DNA from: Xiphydria camelus
Lineage: Eukaryota; Arthropoda; Insecta; Hymenoptera; Xiphydriidae
NCBI GenBank assembly: GCA_963678675.1
Contig: OY783194.1
Location: 36,620,278 to 36,684,277 of the forward strand
Length of the DNA: 64,000 bases
Direction of reading: 5' to 3'
Shown: positions 11,106 to 24,904 of the stretch, in pieces
Numbering within the stretch: position 1 is the first letter of the stretch
How the letters are laid out: each line of letters opens with the position of its first letter
The notes under the pieces: generated by a model
The model's input: the letters and a program-made list of their open reading frames with translations, nothing else
Told to the model about the DNA's origin: nothing
Databases searched by the model: none
Program-made: the position numbers and the translations under genes

Positions 11106-13368
11106 AGATGTCCATTTTTTGCACTTCTCGACTTCGATTAAACTATTATACATTCTTTATCGCTACGGGTACGTCACTCTTCTACCGCGTAATTTTTCCT
11201 CGCTCCACCCCGAATCCGGTCGTCTGCTCGCCACGACAAACGAACAACGAACGAAACGCGACAGCCCTGCAGTCTTCTCGCGAGTCATTCTCCATTTGGA
11301 TCTAAATACGAGGCGAACGAGAATACCTATTTCGTCTTGTACGCCTATATACCTGCAGTAGGTAGGTGTATACAAAGCGAAATCTCGCAGGTTTGTCGGC
11401 GAGTATGATAAACATTCCCGATCGGTCCATCGCCGCGATCCGGCTTCGCCCGGTGATAGGACCGGCGCGCCAGGGAGGCAGCTTCGATTGCATCCACGAG
11501 ATGATCAGCCCCTGCGGCGTTGCGTTCGAATTAGCGTAAATCACGCGCGCGACGTCACGAGGATAGAAGGAACAAACGAAACAAATCCGTTCTAGGATGA
11601 TGGCCCGCGGGGAAAGACCGCGGAGTCGAACCGAGCAACGAAACAGGATACGCCTGATCGCTTTCGAGTTGTACCCGCGTGCATGTGCGACACGTACGCA
11701 CACGCCGCGGCTTCCGCGACGCGATCGAATGTTGGTGATAGCCGATCGGTCGTGAGAAAAACCTATTATTAAAAATGAGGCCCGACCGTATAAATTTCGC
11801 CGGACAGCCTGATTGGCCCCCCTCCTCCCCCTACGGGGGTGGGGGAGAGGGATCGAGGGAGACGAGGGCCCCGGAGGAGGAGGAGGACCGCGGGGGTCTA
11901 CCGCCTATGGTATAGTCGGAAATTGCTTTCGCACGCGCAGGGGATCCCTGCTCCAAGACGTCGACGATCGAGCGGCAGCGCGACGAAACGAAGGCAAGAT
12001 TCCACGTCACGCGGTCCTCATCTTCGTCGTCGTTATATCCGGAGCGATTAATTGTCCCACCTTGTTCGCGTGTCTCGCTCGCTCTCCCTCCCGCGACCTG
12101 CATCGCTCGTTTTCGTTGTACCAAGACCGCTCAGTTTTCATCCTGATGTACCTACCTCGTCGCGCATACGAACGGACCTCTCTGTCTATATAGTATAGGT
12201 ATACCTACATCTGCTCTCGGGACTCGCTCGAAACGTATTTATCCGGCAATTTCGCCGTCGTGATTGCATGCAGAGCCCTCGCACCTACATAAATACATGT
12301 TCAACCCTCGAGAGTCCGCGCGTAGGTAGGTATATAGCTATAGGTGCTCGTACGATATGATACACAGCGATCGCGAGGTAGGAGAGTCGAGTGGTGAAGT
12401 CGATCGTGGCCAAGCTAGATCGAACCCCCCGCGGACGTTGACGGGCATCCGCGTATCGTCATCTGCAGAACCGGAAAATGGAAACGGTGGGAAAAGCAAC
12501 ATTTCTCCGACGATTGCGCGAAAAAAAATTATCCGTAGCTATATGGTACGTCAACTGGATACCTATACTCGCGATTATACCTCGAGCAAAGTTCACTCGG
12601 GAGATATGAAAATTGCTCGCGCCAAATGATTTCTCGGGAAGATTCTCGCGCACCCATACCGTATATTCGCGTTCGCGTCTGGAATCCAACATTCCGTCTT
12701 TCTCGAGAAATCCGAAGACGATCCTCCGCGAGGCTCGGAAGATATCAGCGGTGGTAGCTCATCTTGTTTCTTTCTCTCCGCGACGAAGAGCCGCGCCGCG
12801 TACCTACGCGTACATATAAGTGTACGCTCTCCGAGAGCAGTCGTGTTTCGACAGCCCACACACACGCTCTCTCTTCTCGTTCGCCGGTATAAGATATAGC
12901 GCATCCATTAGGACCGAACGAGTTCCGAGCCTTCGGGAGGGAGAGTTGTAACTATACGGGCCCAAAGGGCACAGACAATGGTACCATTGGTCCCGCGTGA
13001 TTAGGCCGCCGCTAGTCACGATTCCACGAAGCGACGCGCTCGGCGAGCGGCGCGACGCGAAGTCAACCGGTGGACGTCCCGTACCGGGAATCGACTTGGT
13101 TGCGAGGAGATCGTAGCTGAGGGAACGAGAAGGTGGTGATTCAGCCCCCGCCCGCTCTTCAATTTCGAGAGTAACTCCAGGGCGGTACAGGCATGGAGCG
13201 CCCGATTTCTGATTTCTTATCAGTTGATATCAGAGAGTAGTACCAACAAAAAATGGAGAGGTGGAAAATACCCTGGGATCTGCATTTCGCCGCGGCGAAA
13301 GGATCGAAAACGTTCGCCTGACTCGCGGGGGACGCGACGGCGGTAGAGATTACGACACATCCTTCTTC

Positions 13369-13393
13369 TCCTCCTCCTCCTCCTCCTCCTCCT
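13369..13393. repeat. (TCC)n trinucleotide repeat
   Basis: About eight TCC units in a CTT/TCC-rich pyrimidine stretch. Confidence 0.9.
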
Positions 13394-13992
13394 TGTCGCT
13401 ACAGCGAACCGGTATCGGTCGCCTCGCGCATCCTGAGTTAGGTACTTCGGGAGGAAACCGAGCTCCAGTTTCGCGTCGTAGAGAGTGCATGCGCGGGGAT
13501 TTTGGATATACGCGATCGTTGACGATAAAATAATTGGATATAGTACCACACTCGCCGCTAGTACGCCGATGCCTTTTGAGTCGTGTTTTCGTCATTTTTT
13601 CACACGTGTCGTAAGATACCGCATGTTGACCACGGGGTCGAGACGCTATCGAAATCATTACGCACGACCGATTAAACGGGCGCCAATTATAGCGAGCGCG
13701 TAAAATTACTCGTTCACGAGACACACGTGCGCGGCGGGGCTCTGTCGGAAACAACAAATTGAGAATCGTATTTCAGCTCGCGCGGTTGATATGATTAAAT
13801 AATATGTATATTTGTAAATAAACACGAGTCCGATTCCTTATTTACGAACCCGAAATCGCAGTCGGATAAATAGAAACCACTTATGTGTGTATATTTCGTC
13901 GGCGATTATTGGCATCGCTCGTCGGCTCAGTGTGTAGGTATGATTATACATAATAGCAGAGCGCGCGCCTATCTACTGTCGTAAAAGAACAC

Positions 13993-14013
13993 ACGCGCGC
14001 GCGCGCGCGCGCG
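13993..14013. repeat. (CG)n dinucleotide repeat
   Basis: About ten alternating CG units, a Z-DNA-prone tract. Other pure CG runs include 30476-30497. Their survival suggests weak germline CpG methylation. Confidence 0.9.
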
Positions 14014-14340
14014 TTAAGCCCGTGTGGACAATCTAGTTTCGAGGTAAGAGGAGGCGCGTTTGCTCGGATAAGATCGCGCGAGCGGCCAATACAAACGTTT
14101 TCGCCGATACTCGTTCCAGGCTTAACATTCCCGATGGATGAAGATAGGAACTCGAAGTAGAAGTGATTGAATTTTTGTCTACGAGCCGAGCTCCATCGTT
14201 TCTCGACACTTATTCGAGCCGATCTGCAAAACCACACTTATACGTATGTACGAGTCGTAGAGTTGTTCGATCGGCGCGGAGCCGCGTTCGGATATTATGC
14301 GTGTCGCGAGACCGAGCGAGTTTCGGCAACGACGGAATAA

Positions 14341-14360
14341 GCCGCGCCGCGCCGCGCCGC
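14341..14360. repeat. (GCCGC)4 tandem repeat
   Basis: Four perfect pentamer units. Confidence 0.9.
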
Positions 14361-14962
14361 ACCTTTCGTCTTCTCCTCGCTCCTATTTCCTCGCGCTCCT
14401 TTATCGCGCACGCGCACACGCGCACACGCGCACGCACGCAAGGACTACGGCCGGAGTCGGCGCGATAAGCGAGCCGAGCGACCCTTGCAACGCGACAATG
14501 TCGTACGTGCGATTTTGAACGTTCGTGCGAGCCCCCCGTATAGTCATGCGCTTGCACCCCGTAGGTGTATACCTACGAGAAGAAGCTGCAGAATGTCAAG
14601 TGCGGCGACGTTCCGCTGACGGAGAGGAGAGGCTCATCGACCTCTCGTCGCGATGCGCGCACACGTATACACGCCGCGCGATTCGCGCTCACGTAGCGCG
14701 ATTCTCTTTCGATATTCCGTGTACGCGCGGAATCGCTCGCTCGTATCATAGGTAGTAAATACGTATGTATATATAGGAGGCGTACGTGTGACGGCTACGA
14801 GCACGCTTCGTTAAATTTTTGTCTTATCGAAGAGAGGGAGAGAAGCCCGTGTATAGGTATAGGTACCTATTTATATCAATCGGTATCGAAAAAATATGTA
14901 ACTCGAGGGATGCCCTGTACCTACATTTTGACGACAAAGATTCGAGCTGCAGCAATATACCC

Positions 14963-15041
14963 AGATAAGGATATGTGAGCTGCGCGGACATGCTAATCGA
15001 GAGCTGGCATGTCCGCGCTGGTATACCTCTGGTACTTATCT
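14963..15041. other. miRNA-sized imperfect hairpin
   Basis: A perfect 12-bp stem (GCGCGGACATGC at 14982-14993 with its complement at 15007-15018) closes a 13-nt loop. Outside it, AGATAAG (14963-14969) pairs with CTTATCT (15035-15041) across an asymmetric internal loop. The size suits a pre-miRNA, but neither arm matches a conserved insect miRNA seed I know. Confidence 0.3.
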
Positions 15042-15059
15042 CTATAACTCTATCAGGTA

Positions 15060-16290
15060 CACATCTTTATGGGTGAAACGTGTTCCTTGAGTCACATACC
15101 GTTGTGTCACCGCACGATATATGTATGTATGTATGTATATACCCGTATATATAGTGCATACGTATTCCCGCGCATATATAGCCGATAGCGGTGCATCGCG
15201 TACAGTTTTATACATAAATCGTATTCAGCGGCATTCTTCTCCATAAAACCTCGGACATTTTACACGCAAGTACCTACTATCCCCCCTTTGAGATATAACA
15301 CATATCCTCTCGACAACTTTGTAACCTTCAACAATCTCGATATCCTCTGATTCTTCCCCGATGATCTCAGATTTTGCTGAATTTCCCAACAGACGGATAT
15401 CGCGAATTTTTATAAATTTCCACGATCGATCGCACCCTTTTCTCCCAATCCGCGCAATCCGACTTGGCCGCCGCTTCGTACATCGCACACTACATCACGG
15501 TCGTAAGTGTAACTGGTCCATCGAGACGCAGGTGTTCGATGCCCCGATTAAACGCAGCCACGCGCTCGACCGCAATCAGAGCCGATGAATTAGCGATACA
15601 TCGATCGCGCGCGCATACGCAGATGGTGCGCGACCCGATAACCGCGCGGCAGCGCGTAGATAAATGATGGTCGCGAGCGCCGAGTTCGCGCGAATGCACC
15701 ACCACCACCACCATCGGCGGTGGCGGCGCACGAGCGAGCGCTGCATCCGTTCACTGTCGGGACGGTTCAGTTACCTCGTGTGACGCTTATCGCCGCTTCT
15801 TATCGCATCTCGCACCCGACGGCGGTCGCACGAGTGTTTTGTTTTTCATACATTATACGTGCGATGCGACGTCACGGAGCACGCGAAACGGACTCGGCGC
15901 GTTCGCGCGGCGCCCGATGCGCCGCAAGGGAGCACACGTGGTGTCGTGGAAGCGAGAGAACGCGGGAGACGCCGCCAAGAGCGCAACGAAACAATGTAGA
16001 TAGAGTCGATGGAAGACGCGGACCACTCTTCTCGTATCGGGGAATCGTTAACTCGATCGCACCGGAGTTTCGAAACCGTCTCTCTCTTCATCATCGCCCA
16101 GGCGAACCTGTCGCACTCGTTTATACTTAGGTACCTATATGGAATCCGTAGATGGGGCGAATAGATACGTCGGCGATCAGGGAATCGTATATCACCGACG
16201 GGACGCCAGAGACGACGATCGATTCGCGGATCTATTGACGAATCTAGTTCGCGGGAAATCGATCATCTCCGGAGATATAAATATCGTACC
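15060..16290. other. Non-coding stretch
   Basis: Contains ATGT-type repeats near 15118-15140 and a CACCAC run near 15697-15712. The palindromic decamer TAGGTACCTA occurs at 16128. No exon is supported. Confidence 0.5.
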
Positions 16291-16296
16291 ATATAT

Positions 16297-16539
16297 CGCT
16301 CATGGGCTGCAGTAGTGGCACAACTCAAAATTGGAATGTTCCCAAGAGACGACTTTAAAAGTTGAATTATTATAGGTATTATATACGAGCATAGAATTGT
16401 CATGATAATTATCATAATCTGGCAGCAAATGGTCAACGCTCGCGCGTAAAGATAATATATATAATAATATTCAACTTTTAAAGTCGTCTCTTGAGAACAT
16501 TCCAATTTTGAATTGTGCCACTATTGCAGCCCATGAGCG
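16297..16539. mobile_element. MITE-like element with ~75-bp terminal inverted repeats
   Basis: The left arm (16297 to about 16371) and right arm (about 16464 to 16539) are inverted copies with about three mismatches. Both begin CGCTCATGGGCTGCA on their outer side and share the AATTGGAATGTTC and GACTTTAAAAGTTGAAT blocks. An AT dinucleotide flanks each end, either a 2-bp target duplication or part of the repeat. The core is about 90 bp, AT-rich and has no coding frame. This is a non-autonomous DNA transposon or fold-back; the superfamily is not assigned. Confidence 0.8.
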
Positions 16540-16544
16540 ATTGT

Positions 16545-18349
16545 ATAGGTATCGTTTCGAATCATCGTAGCTTATCGACGCGTGACGATAGATACTTGTG
16601 GGTATCGCGTGCGGTGAATGACGATCGTTTTCGCATTTTGAGAATCGAAAAGGAGCTAAGGATCTTTCCTTGTCCTTCGTGCCTATTTTTATAAACCGCG
16701 GCGATTATCATTCTCGCGTAATTTGATCGACGATATAAAAAATAATATTCCTCTTCGTTATATCCTTCAAACCCGCCGCATCGGATTCAATTCCCATTGA
16801 TCGCGATTGTAGATACGCGCGCGACGTTTTTGCCGCGCCTCTCCATCATCCGCGAGAAAGAGAATCGGGAAGAGGGAGGGTTTGCGCGCGCGAGACGCGT
16901 GACATTGGCCTCGACGCGCCTCGCTTCGCGCGGCATAACGCGCTCGCGCCCGAGGAGTGGGAAGAGGGATTTATGTAACCCGCTCGCGCGAAATAAATCT
17001 CCCCGTTGTTCCGACCGTGTGTCAGTAAAAATTGTTTTTTAACCGCACGCCGAAACCGGTTCGATTACGTAGAGGTTCCCCCCCGGGTCCTCTAGGCCGC
17101 GGCTACGCGTACCTATAGCTACGGGTAGCGCTCTCTCGGAATAACGAGGAGTCGCCAGGTGCTCCCTGCGCGTGGCGCGCGAGTCAGGAGTATCGGCGGG
17201 GACGCGCCTGACGAAGCGTGTGGAGTGCTGCCAAGAGAGAGAGCGCTTAATTATTCTATTTCGGGCCGCGGGGAGGTCGGTTCGACGAAAATGACGAAAA
17301 TGAAGAGATGAACGAGGCGAACCTCCGCCGGGCAGCCTCGACGACCGAGGCTCGATCGTTTTCGTACAGTGAGCCGAGATCTTTGGCGTGCCTCCTCCTG
17401 TACCTACTATGGGCGAGCGCGGTCATAACTCTGATCCCGCGCGGACAATCTTGATTACGAGTAGGCGCGCGTGACGTTTCGGACCGAACATCGACCGAGA
17501 TGTTTTTCCCGGCTCGCGATCCCGCTGCCGCGCAGTTCTCGGTGGCTATATCGGATCGTTGTTTTCGCGCGCAGCCCCTTCGCGAGGATGAAGGATGCGT
17601 TCGCGATACTCGCTCGAGACTAAACGCGAGATCGCGACTAGCGCGAGTCAAAAAAAATACGTATCTCTCTATCTCGTGATCGAACTGCTCATCGGCTTTC
17701 AGAGTACAGCGTATAGCGAGTGAGCGAGCGACAGAGATAGAGAGAGAGAGAGAGAGAGAGATGACTAGATGTATCGAGAAGAGATACCCATTTCGTGACC
17801 CATTGACCGATGTGTGGGATTTCAGAAATTCACCTCATCGCGTTCGCCTACGCAAACGCTAAGTCATTCTACGCACTTTCCCTTTCTACCTCTCGGCCTC
17901 TCGCGCGAGATTCTTCGCTCTCTCTTTTTCTTCGCCGGTGTGGGTTACTGACACCTCCTCTGTCACAACGCCAATTCGCGAATTTTTCCAAGAATTTTTA
18001 GACCTGGCACCGGCCACCGGCCTGCACCGTTTGCCCGGAGACGTCGTCCCTTCTAGCGGCGCGAGCGAGCCTCACAGACGCGCGCGTTCGTGTTTACATC
18101 ATAGACGGATTTACTTGGTCGGCACGGCTTTGGACCCGGGTATCGTCTATTCGTTGTTGCGAAGATTCAGCAGACAGGGCGTCGTTGACACCTTCGTTGA
18201 GCCTAGCTGGGGTTGCCGGTGCTGAACCTTGCTACGGAAGCAACCGCGCGAGTGCTCTCTCCCTACTCAATGACTTTCGAGGAAGCAAACGTTACAGGGG
18301 GAAGATAATTTGCGGCTGTCGCGAGAAAATAATTGATAAGTAGGTAATT

Positions 18350-18350
<1 letters not shown>
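16545..18350. other. Non-coding stretch
   Basis: AT-richer to about 16800, then GC-rich. Contains a (GA)n tract at 17739-17761. The frames near 17938-18225 have some protein-like stretches but no splice support. Confidence 0.5.

Positions 18351-18352
<2 letters not shown>

Positions 18353-18385
<33 letters not shown>
18353..18385. repeat. (CT)n microsatellite
   Basis: About 16 CT units. Confidence 0.95.
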
Positions 18386-18387
<2 letters not shown>

Positions 18388-18676
18388 ATCACGAGAGAAA
18401 TTATCAGGCCCCCGGAACATATTTTGCCAAAAATTGAAATGTCTGGAATCGATCGTTTGACCATCCTATCCCATGTATCATTCCGCACTGATTACGAAAA
18501 GCACGGTTATCGGGTTCACATCTCAGAGGAACTACGAGAGATGTCAGTGATTCTACGTTACGCACAGTTATAGGTATATTTGTCTTCACGAAAAATCACC
18601 GACAGGTATCTCGGTACTTTATTGACGTTCCTAAAAAAATCTATAGTTTTTGGAATCAGCATGCCGCAGGTGTACC

Positions 18677-18725
18677 CGCGATAGAGTGGTCGAGAGTTCA
18701 ATCCTAGAGATTTCGATTTTCGCCA
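18677..18725 (+). repeat. Dispersed short repeat with B-box-like core, copy 2
   Basis: Matches the stretch at 11070-11105 (GATAG.GTG.TCGAGAGTTC) and, further 3', the stretch at about 35888-35912 (GAGATTTCGATTTTCG then CCAAA). It links the two other partial copies into one family. Confidence 0.35.
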
Positions 18726-19339
18726 AAATCTCGAGATGTGGATCGAATTCCATATGGGCCTTACAAAATTCTCTCCCGCGCACACCGTGATTTCGTGCGA
18801 ACGGAAATTATTATTCGCGACTCGAGCAACACTATTAGAACTCTTGCGACGCGTCGACGTATCAACGCAGAGAGAAACGCGTGTAGCGAATGCAATTGCG
18901 ATTCATTGTGCCGTGGTTGGATGCTCCGATCAGTCTGCACCGAACGTCGAGTGGGTACCCATAGGTACGTAGGAGGAAACACGTCGGATTCGCGGAAACA
19001 GAAGTTCTCGACGGTTTCCCGAGCTGTGCGCGCGTCCTATATAGGTACCTATGTATCGCGCCAATAGAAATATTTCGTACATAACGTCCCCCGCGGGCGA
19101 GACGCCAAATTTCTATAATAAACGTATGCGAGCCGTCGACAGGTGCAGCATTACCTGCGCGGCCCAAAGTTTCCGATGCGCGGATTTTTTTTGTATTCTA
19201 GTCGGAAGAACGCGTAACAGATGCGAAAAAAACCAACGACGCGTCACCTGAAATTGCCGCAGTCGCGACCGAAAATTTATGAAAACTTGCGCGAGCGACC
19301 GGACGCGACTCGATTGTCGGCGAGTCACAGAGAAGAAAA

Positions 19340-19850
19340 AATGAAGGAACCTGCATGCTTTTTCTTCGTTATGTGCAAAGCTATATAATACATGTAAATT
19401 TCGAAATCAGAAATTTAACCTGGAGATTGATTTAGGTTGTAGAACTCAGACAATGTAAGATGTAGTTGCTGAAAACTATATTACAATTATTTACAGAATC
19501 GTACGCAATAAACATAACCATAAACCTACAGTTTAACACCTACCTAAATCAATACAATTGTCGTTAATTTGCGAGTTATTGACGATCGGATGTATCTTAG
19601 TAAGGCTTATCACGATGTTTACAGCTCGGAGCCATCTAATGTACTGCCCTCTCCGTTGAGGAGTAACTCATGTGTTGGTCGCCCGATCGCTAGTGTCGCA
19701 CGACTAAGTTTTGGCGTTAAGCGTTTAAAACTTACATACATATAGACATATATGTGTATATATACATATGTATGTGAGAGAGAGCCTCTAGCGCAAACTT
19801 TATGCTCCTATCATTAATTACACAGCTGCTATCGCTCTTGCGATGCTACT
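19340..19850. other. AT-rich non-coding island with short inverted repeat
   Basis: Clearly AT-richer than the flanks. A 12-bp motif ATTGATTTAGGT (19426-19437) is repeated inverted at 19542-19553, enclosing about 104 bp. It may be a small element remnant. A TATA/ATAC-rich simple stretch lies at 19735-19775. Confidence 0.35.
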
Positions 19851-19859
19851 GCACCACAC

Positions 19860-22800
19860 GGTAACGCGCGCATCGTCGCATCATCGTCGTTACGTGCGGT
19901 TCGTCCGGTGATATCGGGACGAGCGCTCCCGGAGCCCATATATCAGGCCCCGCCGGTGTATCAAATCGGAAACTCAATTTTAGACTCGCGTTTCCATTGG
20001 GCGTTATAGGTATTCCGCTCGATGGACCGGAGAGCTCGTCGCGGAAGACAACATTTCCCGCGCGATGGAACCTTGTCTCCAGGGAACCCGTGCGTGTTTA
20101 AAGTCGGTCGACTGGAGCGACGATGTTCGAGTATGCCGTACGCGGGTACGGGCGCAAATGTCTACAGGGGATGTACAACACCTACGTATTGTATGTAAGT
20201 ACGGGCTGAGTTCTTTCGTTCGAAGAAATTCGAGTGTTCCCCCGTCACCGTTGATTCTACCGTTCCAATGCAAATCTGCACTCCATTGATAATAATTGTA
20301 TCGAAAAATTGAGAAACACGTTTTCTCGCCAGAGGTATGCACAGCTTCCTCGATCGTCCTCCATTCCAACTCGCTTCCTCTCGCTCTCATGAGTTCGCGC
20401 GTCGACGAACGTCAATTTTCCACCGCTACGCGACAACTTTTCCGTGAAGACGCGGAGATCGTTCGTTTCCCCGTGAGCGGCACCTCCTCCATATTCCGCC
20501 TGCCGATAGATTTCACGCGTTCTCTCGTCTACACATATCGCGGGTTCAAGCGAGAACGGAAGTCGGATGACAATGGGTCGAGGAGTTTGGACAGACACAC
20601 ACGCCGCGGAGAGCGTCGAAGAGGGGCTGCGCGCGTCCCGCACGGAACACCTTAGCATTCCGCGTGGTGGAGTCGTTGTGGGGGGTATTTTTGTTGTTGT
20701 TGAGGTGTAGCGAGTGATACATAATTTCATTCGACTTTCGGACTTTCGAATGGAAGAGGGGGGGGAACGCGCGATACCTATCTTTCCCGCTTTCTTCATT
20801 GTTCGAGAACGCCGCAGCACGAAATAGAGACGACGAGAAAAGAATCGCATACGGATCTATAGGTAGGTACTATAATATAGAAAAGGAGAACGCGGTGCGA
20901 GCGGCTCGGAACCGAAATGGATCGAGTACCGCGCGGTACCTACCTATGCACTTCGCTACATCTAATCGCTCTCGACGGAATCTCCCGAAAAACACGTTAC
21001 GCGAGGGGAAGCGTTCTTTGATCGAGTAGCACCAATTCCAAGACCGACGTCACTCTCGCGCTTTCCTCGAGAGGTTATGTTATACGAGTATGTACGTACA
21101 GAGCTGTAGCCTCCGTCGCGTAAGAGGGGCTCTTCCGAACTCGATCCTCATCCGTTGTTCTCTCCGAGTACTTGTACACGTATCGCGTAATACAGGTGCT
21201 CGTTGCGTAGGTATACGCACGCGCGCGCGCGCACGAGTTCTTCGCACTCCACCGGCGCGGTACACGGCACGTCGGTTTATCTATACACTCCCACCCCATT
21301 ATCCATTCGCTTTGCGAGTCAGTCTCCTGCTCCTCTAACGAACCCTCCGCGCCCAACCGTCTTACCGTTGTAATTATGCGAAGCAATTAAGGAGCTAATT
21401 ATCTTCCGAGCATTCTCTCCCCCGACGCTCTCCGCGACCGACTACTCCGATAACCTCCCTCTCCGGCCGCGGTGAGGCGGGGGTGAGTGCGACCCAGATG
21501 CGATACAAATTTCGGCCATTTTCTCCGCGAGAGAGAGAGAGAGTGGACGAATTAACCCGCTGGCTGTAGCTGAATTGCAATTAACGCGACGGTCGCCGTG
21601 TCTCTCCCTCTGGACTTTACTCGAAATCCCTCTTCCGCAGGCTACGCTCCCGCGCCTTCGCTGCTTCGATTTGCAGCACGGTACGACGCTCAAGTCAAAA
21701 CTCCGCGCAGCTTTCTCGAATATTCGGGGGAGAATTTGTGTGTGTATACCTGCATAGAGAGGTGTAGATAAGTATATCTTCAGGCGAGACCAGAATTTGT
21801 TGTTACAAAAATGTCGCGGACCTCCGTTAGCACGATGAGTAGGCACGACGAGGGGTCAACTTCCTCAGTTGCAATTACATAATTATAACTTCGGTCTCCC
21901 CTGTGCTTTTCGCATAAACGTCCCCTTGGCGGGAAGGAAGACGAAAACGACCACCTATATTTTACTCGCTGTGTAATTTTCCTCGCGTTTCGATTACACG
22001 TACCTATATGTATATGTACCTACCTCAATCCAGCTCCTCGCCTTCGTTCGGTACAACTATAGGTACCTATACGCGCCGCGCGAACACCGTACATACGCGT
22101 TTCCACGCGTAACTATATCGAGAAAAATGAATCCTATATTCTACCCCCGCGGCATCCTCACGAACAGAGCGACCACTCGACCGTCGTGCATTCGTTTTTC
22201 GCGGTAAACCGCCGCCGCCGCCGCCACCGAGCTCTTGGCATCGCAATTGGGTCGCCCGTCGTGCGCAAATATACAGGTATATTTCAACCTCGTCCCAAAA
22301 CACAGTTGCCCTGCAATCAGTATCTATCATTCGTTCCCTTCAGGGAAGAATTAATCAAAGACGGCACTATACCTCGCGGCAAGCGAATCCTCCGCGAACC
22401 GACGCGTCCTCCTTCCACCAGGATACATTCGGTAATTTCGCGTACGTTGTTCGCCAACCCCTCGGAGCCGGCGATGGCCGCGAAAAACACGCTGCACACT
22501 GGAATCGACCTCTTCGCTCTCCACGAATCGCGTAATTTGCGTCAGCGCGAATGGTCCGATAATAACCGATAGAGCCCCTCGGCTTTTTTTTTCGCTGTAT
22601 TTATAGAGCAATCATCTCTCGATAACACGGGACGTGACCGAGGTTATCGCCGGCCTACGGGAAACAATCATTTCTCTTCGGCTGGACGGGCGCGACCTGC
22701 AACGCGCGATACATGTACACCTACAGGCACGCGCGCGAGACACAGCGCGGCGGTCACGCACGGCCGCGCGCGCGCGCGCGCATCTCGAGCGGTACCCGCG

Positions 22801-24780
22801 GTATCCGTAGGTACGAGTAGGTATGTATAGGTATGTATGCGCACGCGCGTGACGCACCTCTCGCAGGAGCGACGGGCGTCTCGTGTCCAACTGGTCGTAT
22901 CGCGCGATCCAGAGATATCGGACTCCCCCCGCGCTTCTCCTTGTCGCGCGATAGGCGGCGTGTCGCGTGCGATCGATCGCCGTTATCAGCGATATATACC
23001 TACCTATATATATAACGGCCGCGATTCAACGATCGCGTCCTCGCGCTATCGCGAGACAGAACGCGACGATTTCGTCGGGAAAAGTTGACGCGGGGCGATA
23101 TCTCGGTCTCGGAATTCCTTTTTTCTCTCCTTTCTCCCAAGGTCGAAGGGCTCCCCGAACGACAATTTACGGCTGTTGACTATATTCGCGATTATCTCTC
23201 GCCCCGCTTCCACGTCGAGCGACAGCGAGAGAGAAAACTCTTCTCTCTTAGGTACGCGCATAAGCATAATTATGTCAATTCTCTCACGAGCGCGAGCCGC
23301 GGATCTATCTCGCATCGACTTCCAGACACTTCCCTCTTAATCGCACGGCGTTCTCGCAATTAATAAGGAGGAGGCGCGAGTTTTCTCCAGCGTTTCCCGG
23401 CCGATCGATCCGGTTTTTCCTCCTACGGACAGCAGGACAAAAAACTGTATGCTGTACAGATATTATATCGTATACCCCTCCCCGAACGTGGCGCCAGGAA
23501 AGTGCGTCGATCGCGGGTTCTTCTTTTTTTTTCCTCCCCACCCGTCGAGTCATTTCTATTCTCCGCGCGCTGTTCCATACGGCGAAAGAGCTGATAATTC
23601 GACTCTCTTGAGAGTCATTGTGTTGCGCGTCCGGATATTTTTTATCGACGAAAAGGGATAGCTACAACGAGATTCGGTGTATCGATAAATGCACCGAAAA
23701 ACTGCACGAATTCTAACTGGCCACGTTTTTTTCCACTACACGCGGTTGACGAATTTGCGAACGCTCCCAAATCAATATTGACTCGATTCCAACGCAATCG
23801 CGATTCGAGCGAGCGAGCGACCGACCGACCGTCCGAGCAAAATCAACGTTCACACACATCCGGGGGGTAAATAGATTCTCCGAAAAACACACACACCCGC
23901 GGATACCTATACATAGGTACCCGAATAAATACGTTCACCCATTCGTTCGTCGCTATTTCTATCGGAGAATGTACATATACTGTTGTTGTAGAAATAGGCA
24001 TACTCGCCCACGCGCTCGCCCCGTTGGTCTAGATACATTTCACCAATTCGGCTCTCTCCGCGCCGCGTTCATTCATCCTCCGCTTCGCTACACTCGCCGG
24101 CCCTTCGGCTCATCGAAGCCAGCGACTCTCTTCTTCCCCGCGCGTGCTTCCTCTCGTTTCCGAAGCGCGATGACTCGTCGATATTTCTTCGCGATGCCCC
24201 CCGCGTAGGTACCTACCTATGCGACGCGCAACCGTACAGCCGCATCGACGGCGCAACGCGTTCTGTATATCCGCGCGCGTTCGGTTCGCGCCTCTTCTCC
24301 GCGGGGTTCTGTATCCGCGGCCACCGCGCCTCTGACCAGCAGCTATTAATAACGAGTGGGAACAACGCCCTCGGCACGAAGAGTGCCGCGTGACGTTTCG
24401 GGGCCTGTGCGCGCTCTCGTCCGCCTAACGTAATTTCGCGGGAAACTGCACATTTTGGCATCGATATAAATACGCGCGCGCGGCCGTTTGGCACGAAGAT
24501 ATATCTTGGGGCAGCCCGGGGCTTCGGCGGACACATGGAGGGAGTTGGGGTTGCGTAACCGCGGACGAGCCGCCGGAGACGCGACGTCTGTCGAGATCGC
24601 GCTAACGACGGAAAATCATCGAGAATCTTCCGTCTTCCTCTTTCGTGCGTCCCGAAGGTGGCTATTTCCGCGACGCGCGCGCGCGAGTAGAGGCCTCTTT
24701 TTTCTCATCTCGAGCGCGATCACGGCGCGGTGAGACAATTTCATTAGAGCGGGCGAGCGCGGGAAATTGCAGGGGACGCA
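19860..24780. other. GC-rich non-coding stretch
   Basis: Contains CCG repeats (22209-22226), CG runs near 22765-22782, two TAGGTACCTA palindromes (22060, 24206) and a TATAAATA at 24465. No supportable exon. Confidence 0.5.
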
Positions 24781-24904
24781 ACAATTTCGCGGAGCTTAAA
24801 AATGGCAAACGGGAATGGCGTAAAAATTGGTGTTACGTACTCATATGATAAAAAGGAAAAATCAAGTTTGTCCACTTCCCCGATCTTTTCTTTTTCCTTT
24901 TTTC

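Larger units (their letters stand above)
9420..14960. other. GC-rich non-coding stretch
   Basis: Holds a (CT)n tract (10069-10106), a TCC tract (13369-13393), a (CG)n run (13993-14013), a (GCCGC)4 repeat (14341-14360) and CGCACA-rich DNA (14406-14440). No exon could be supported on either strand. Confidence 0.55.

Noticed and set aside
17050..17070. GGTTCGATTAC as a tRNA T-arm
   Set aside because: No acceptor or anticodon stems can be folded around it. No tRNA gene was found anywhere in the window.
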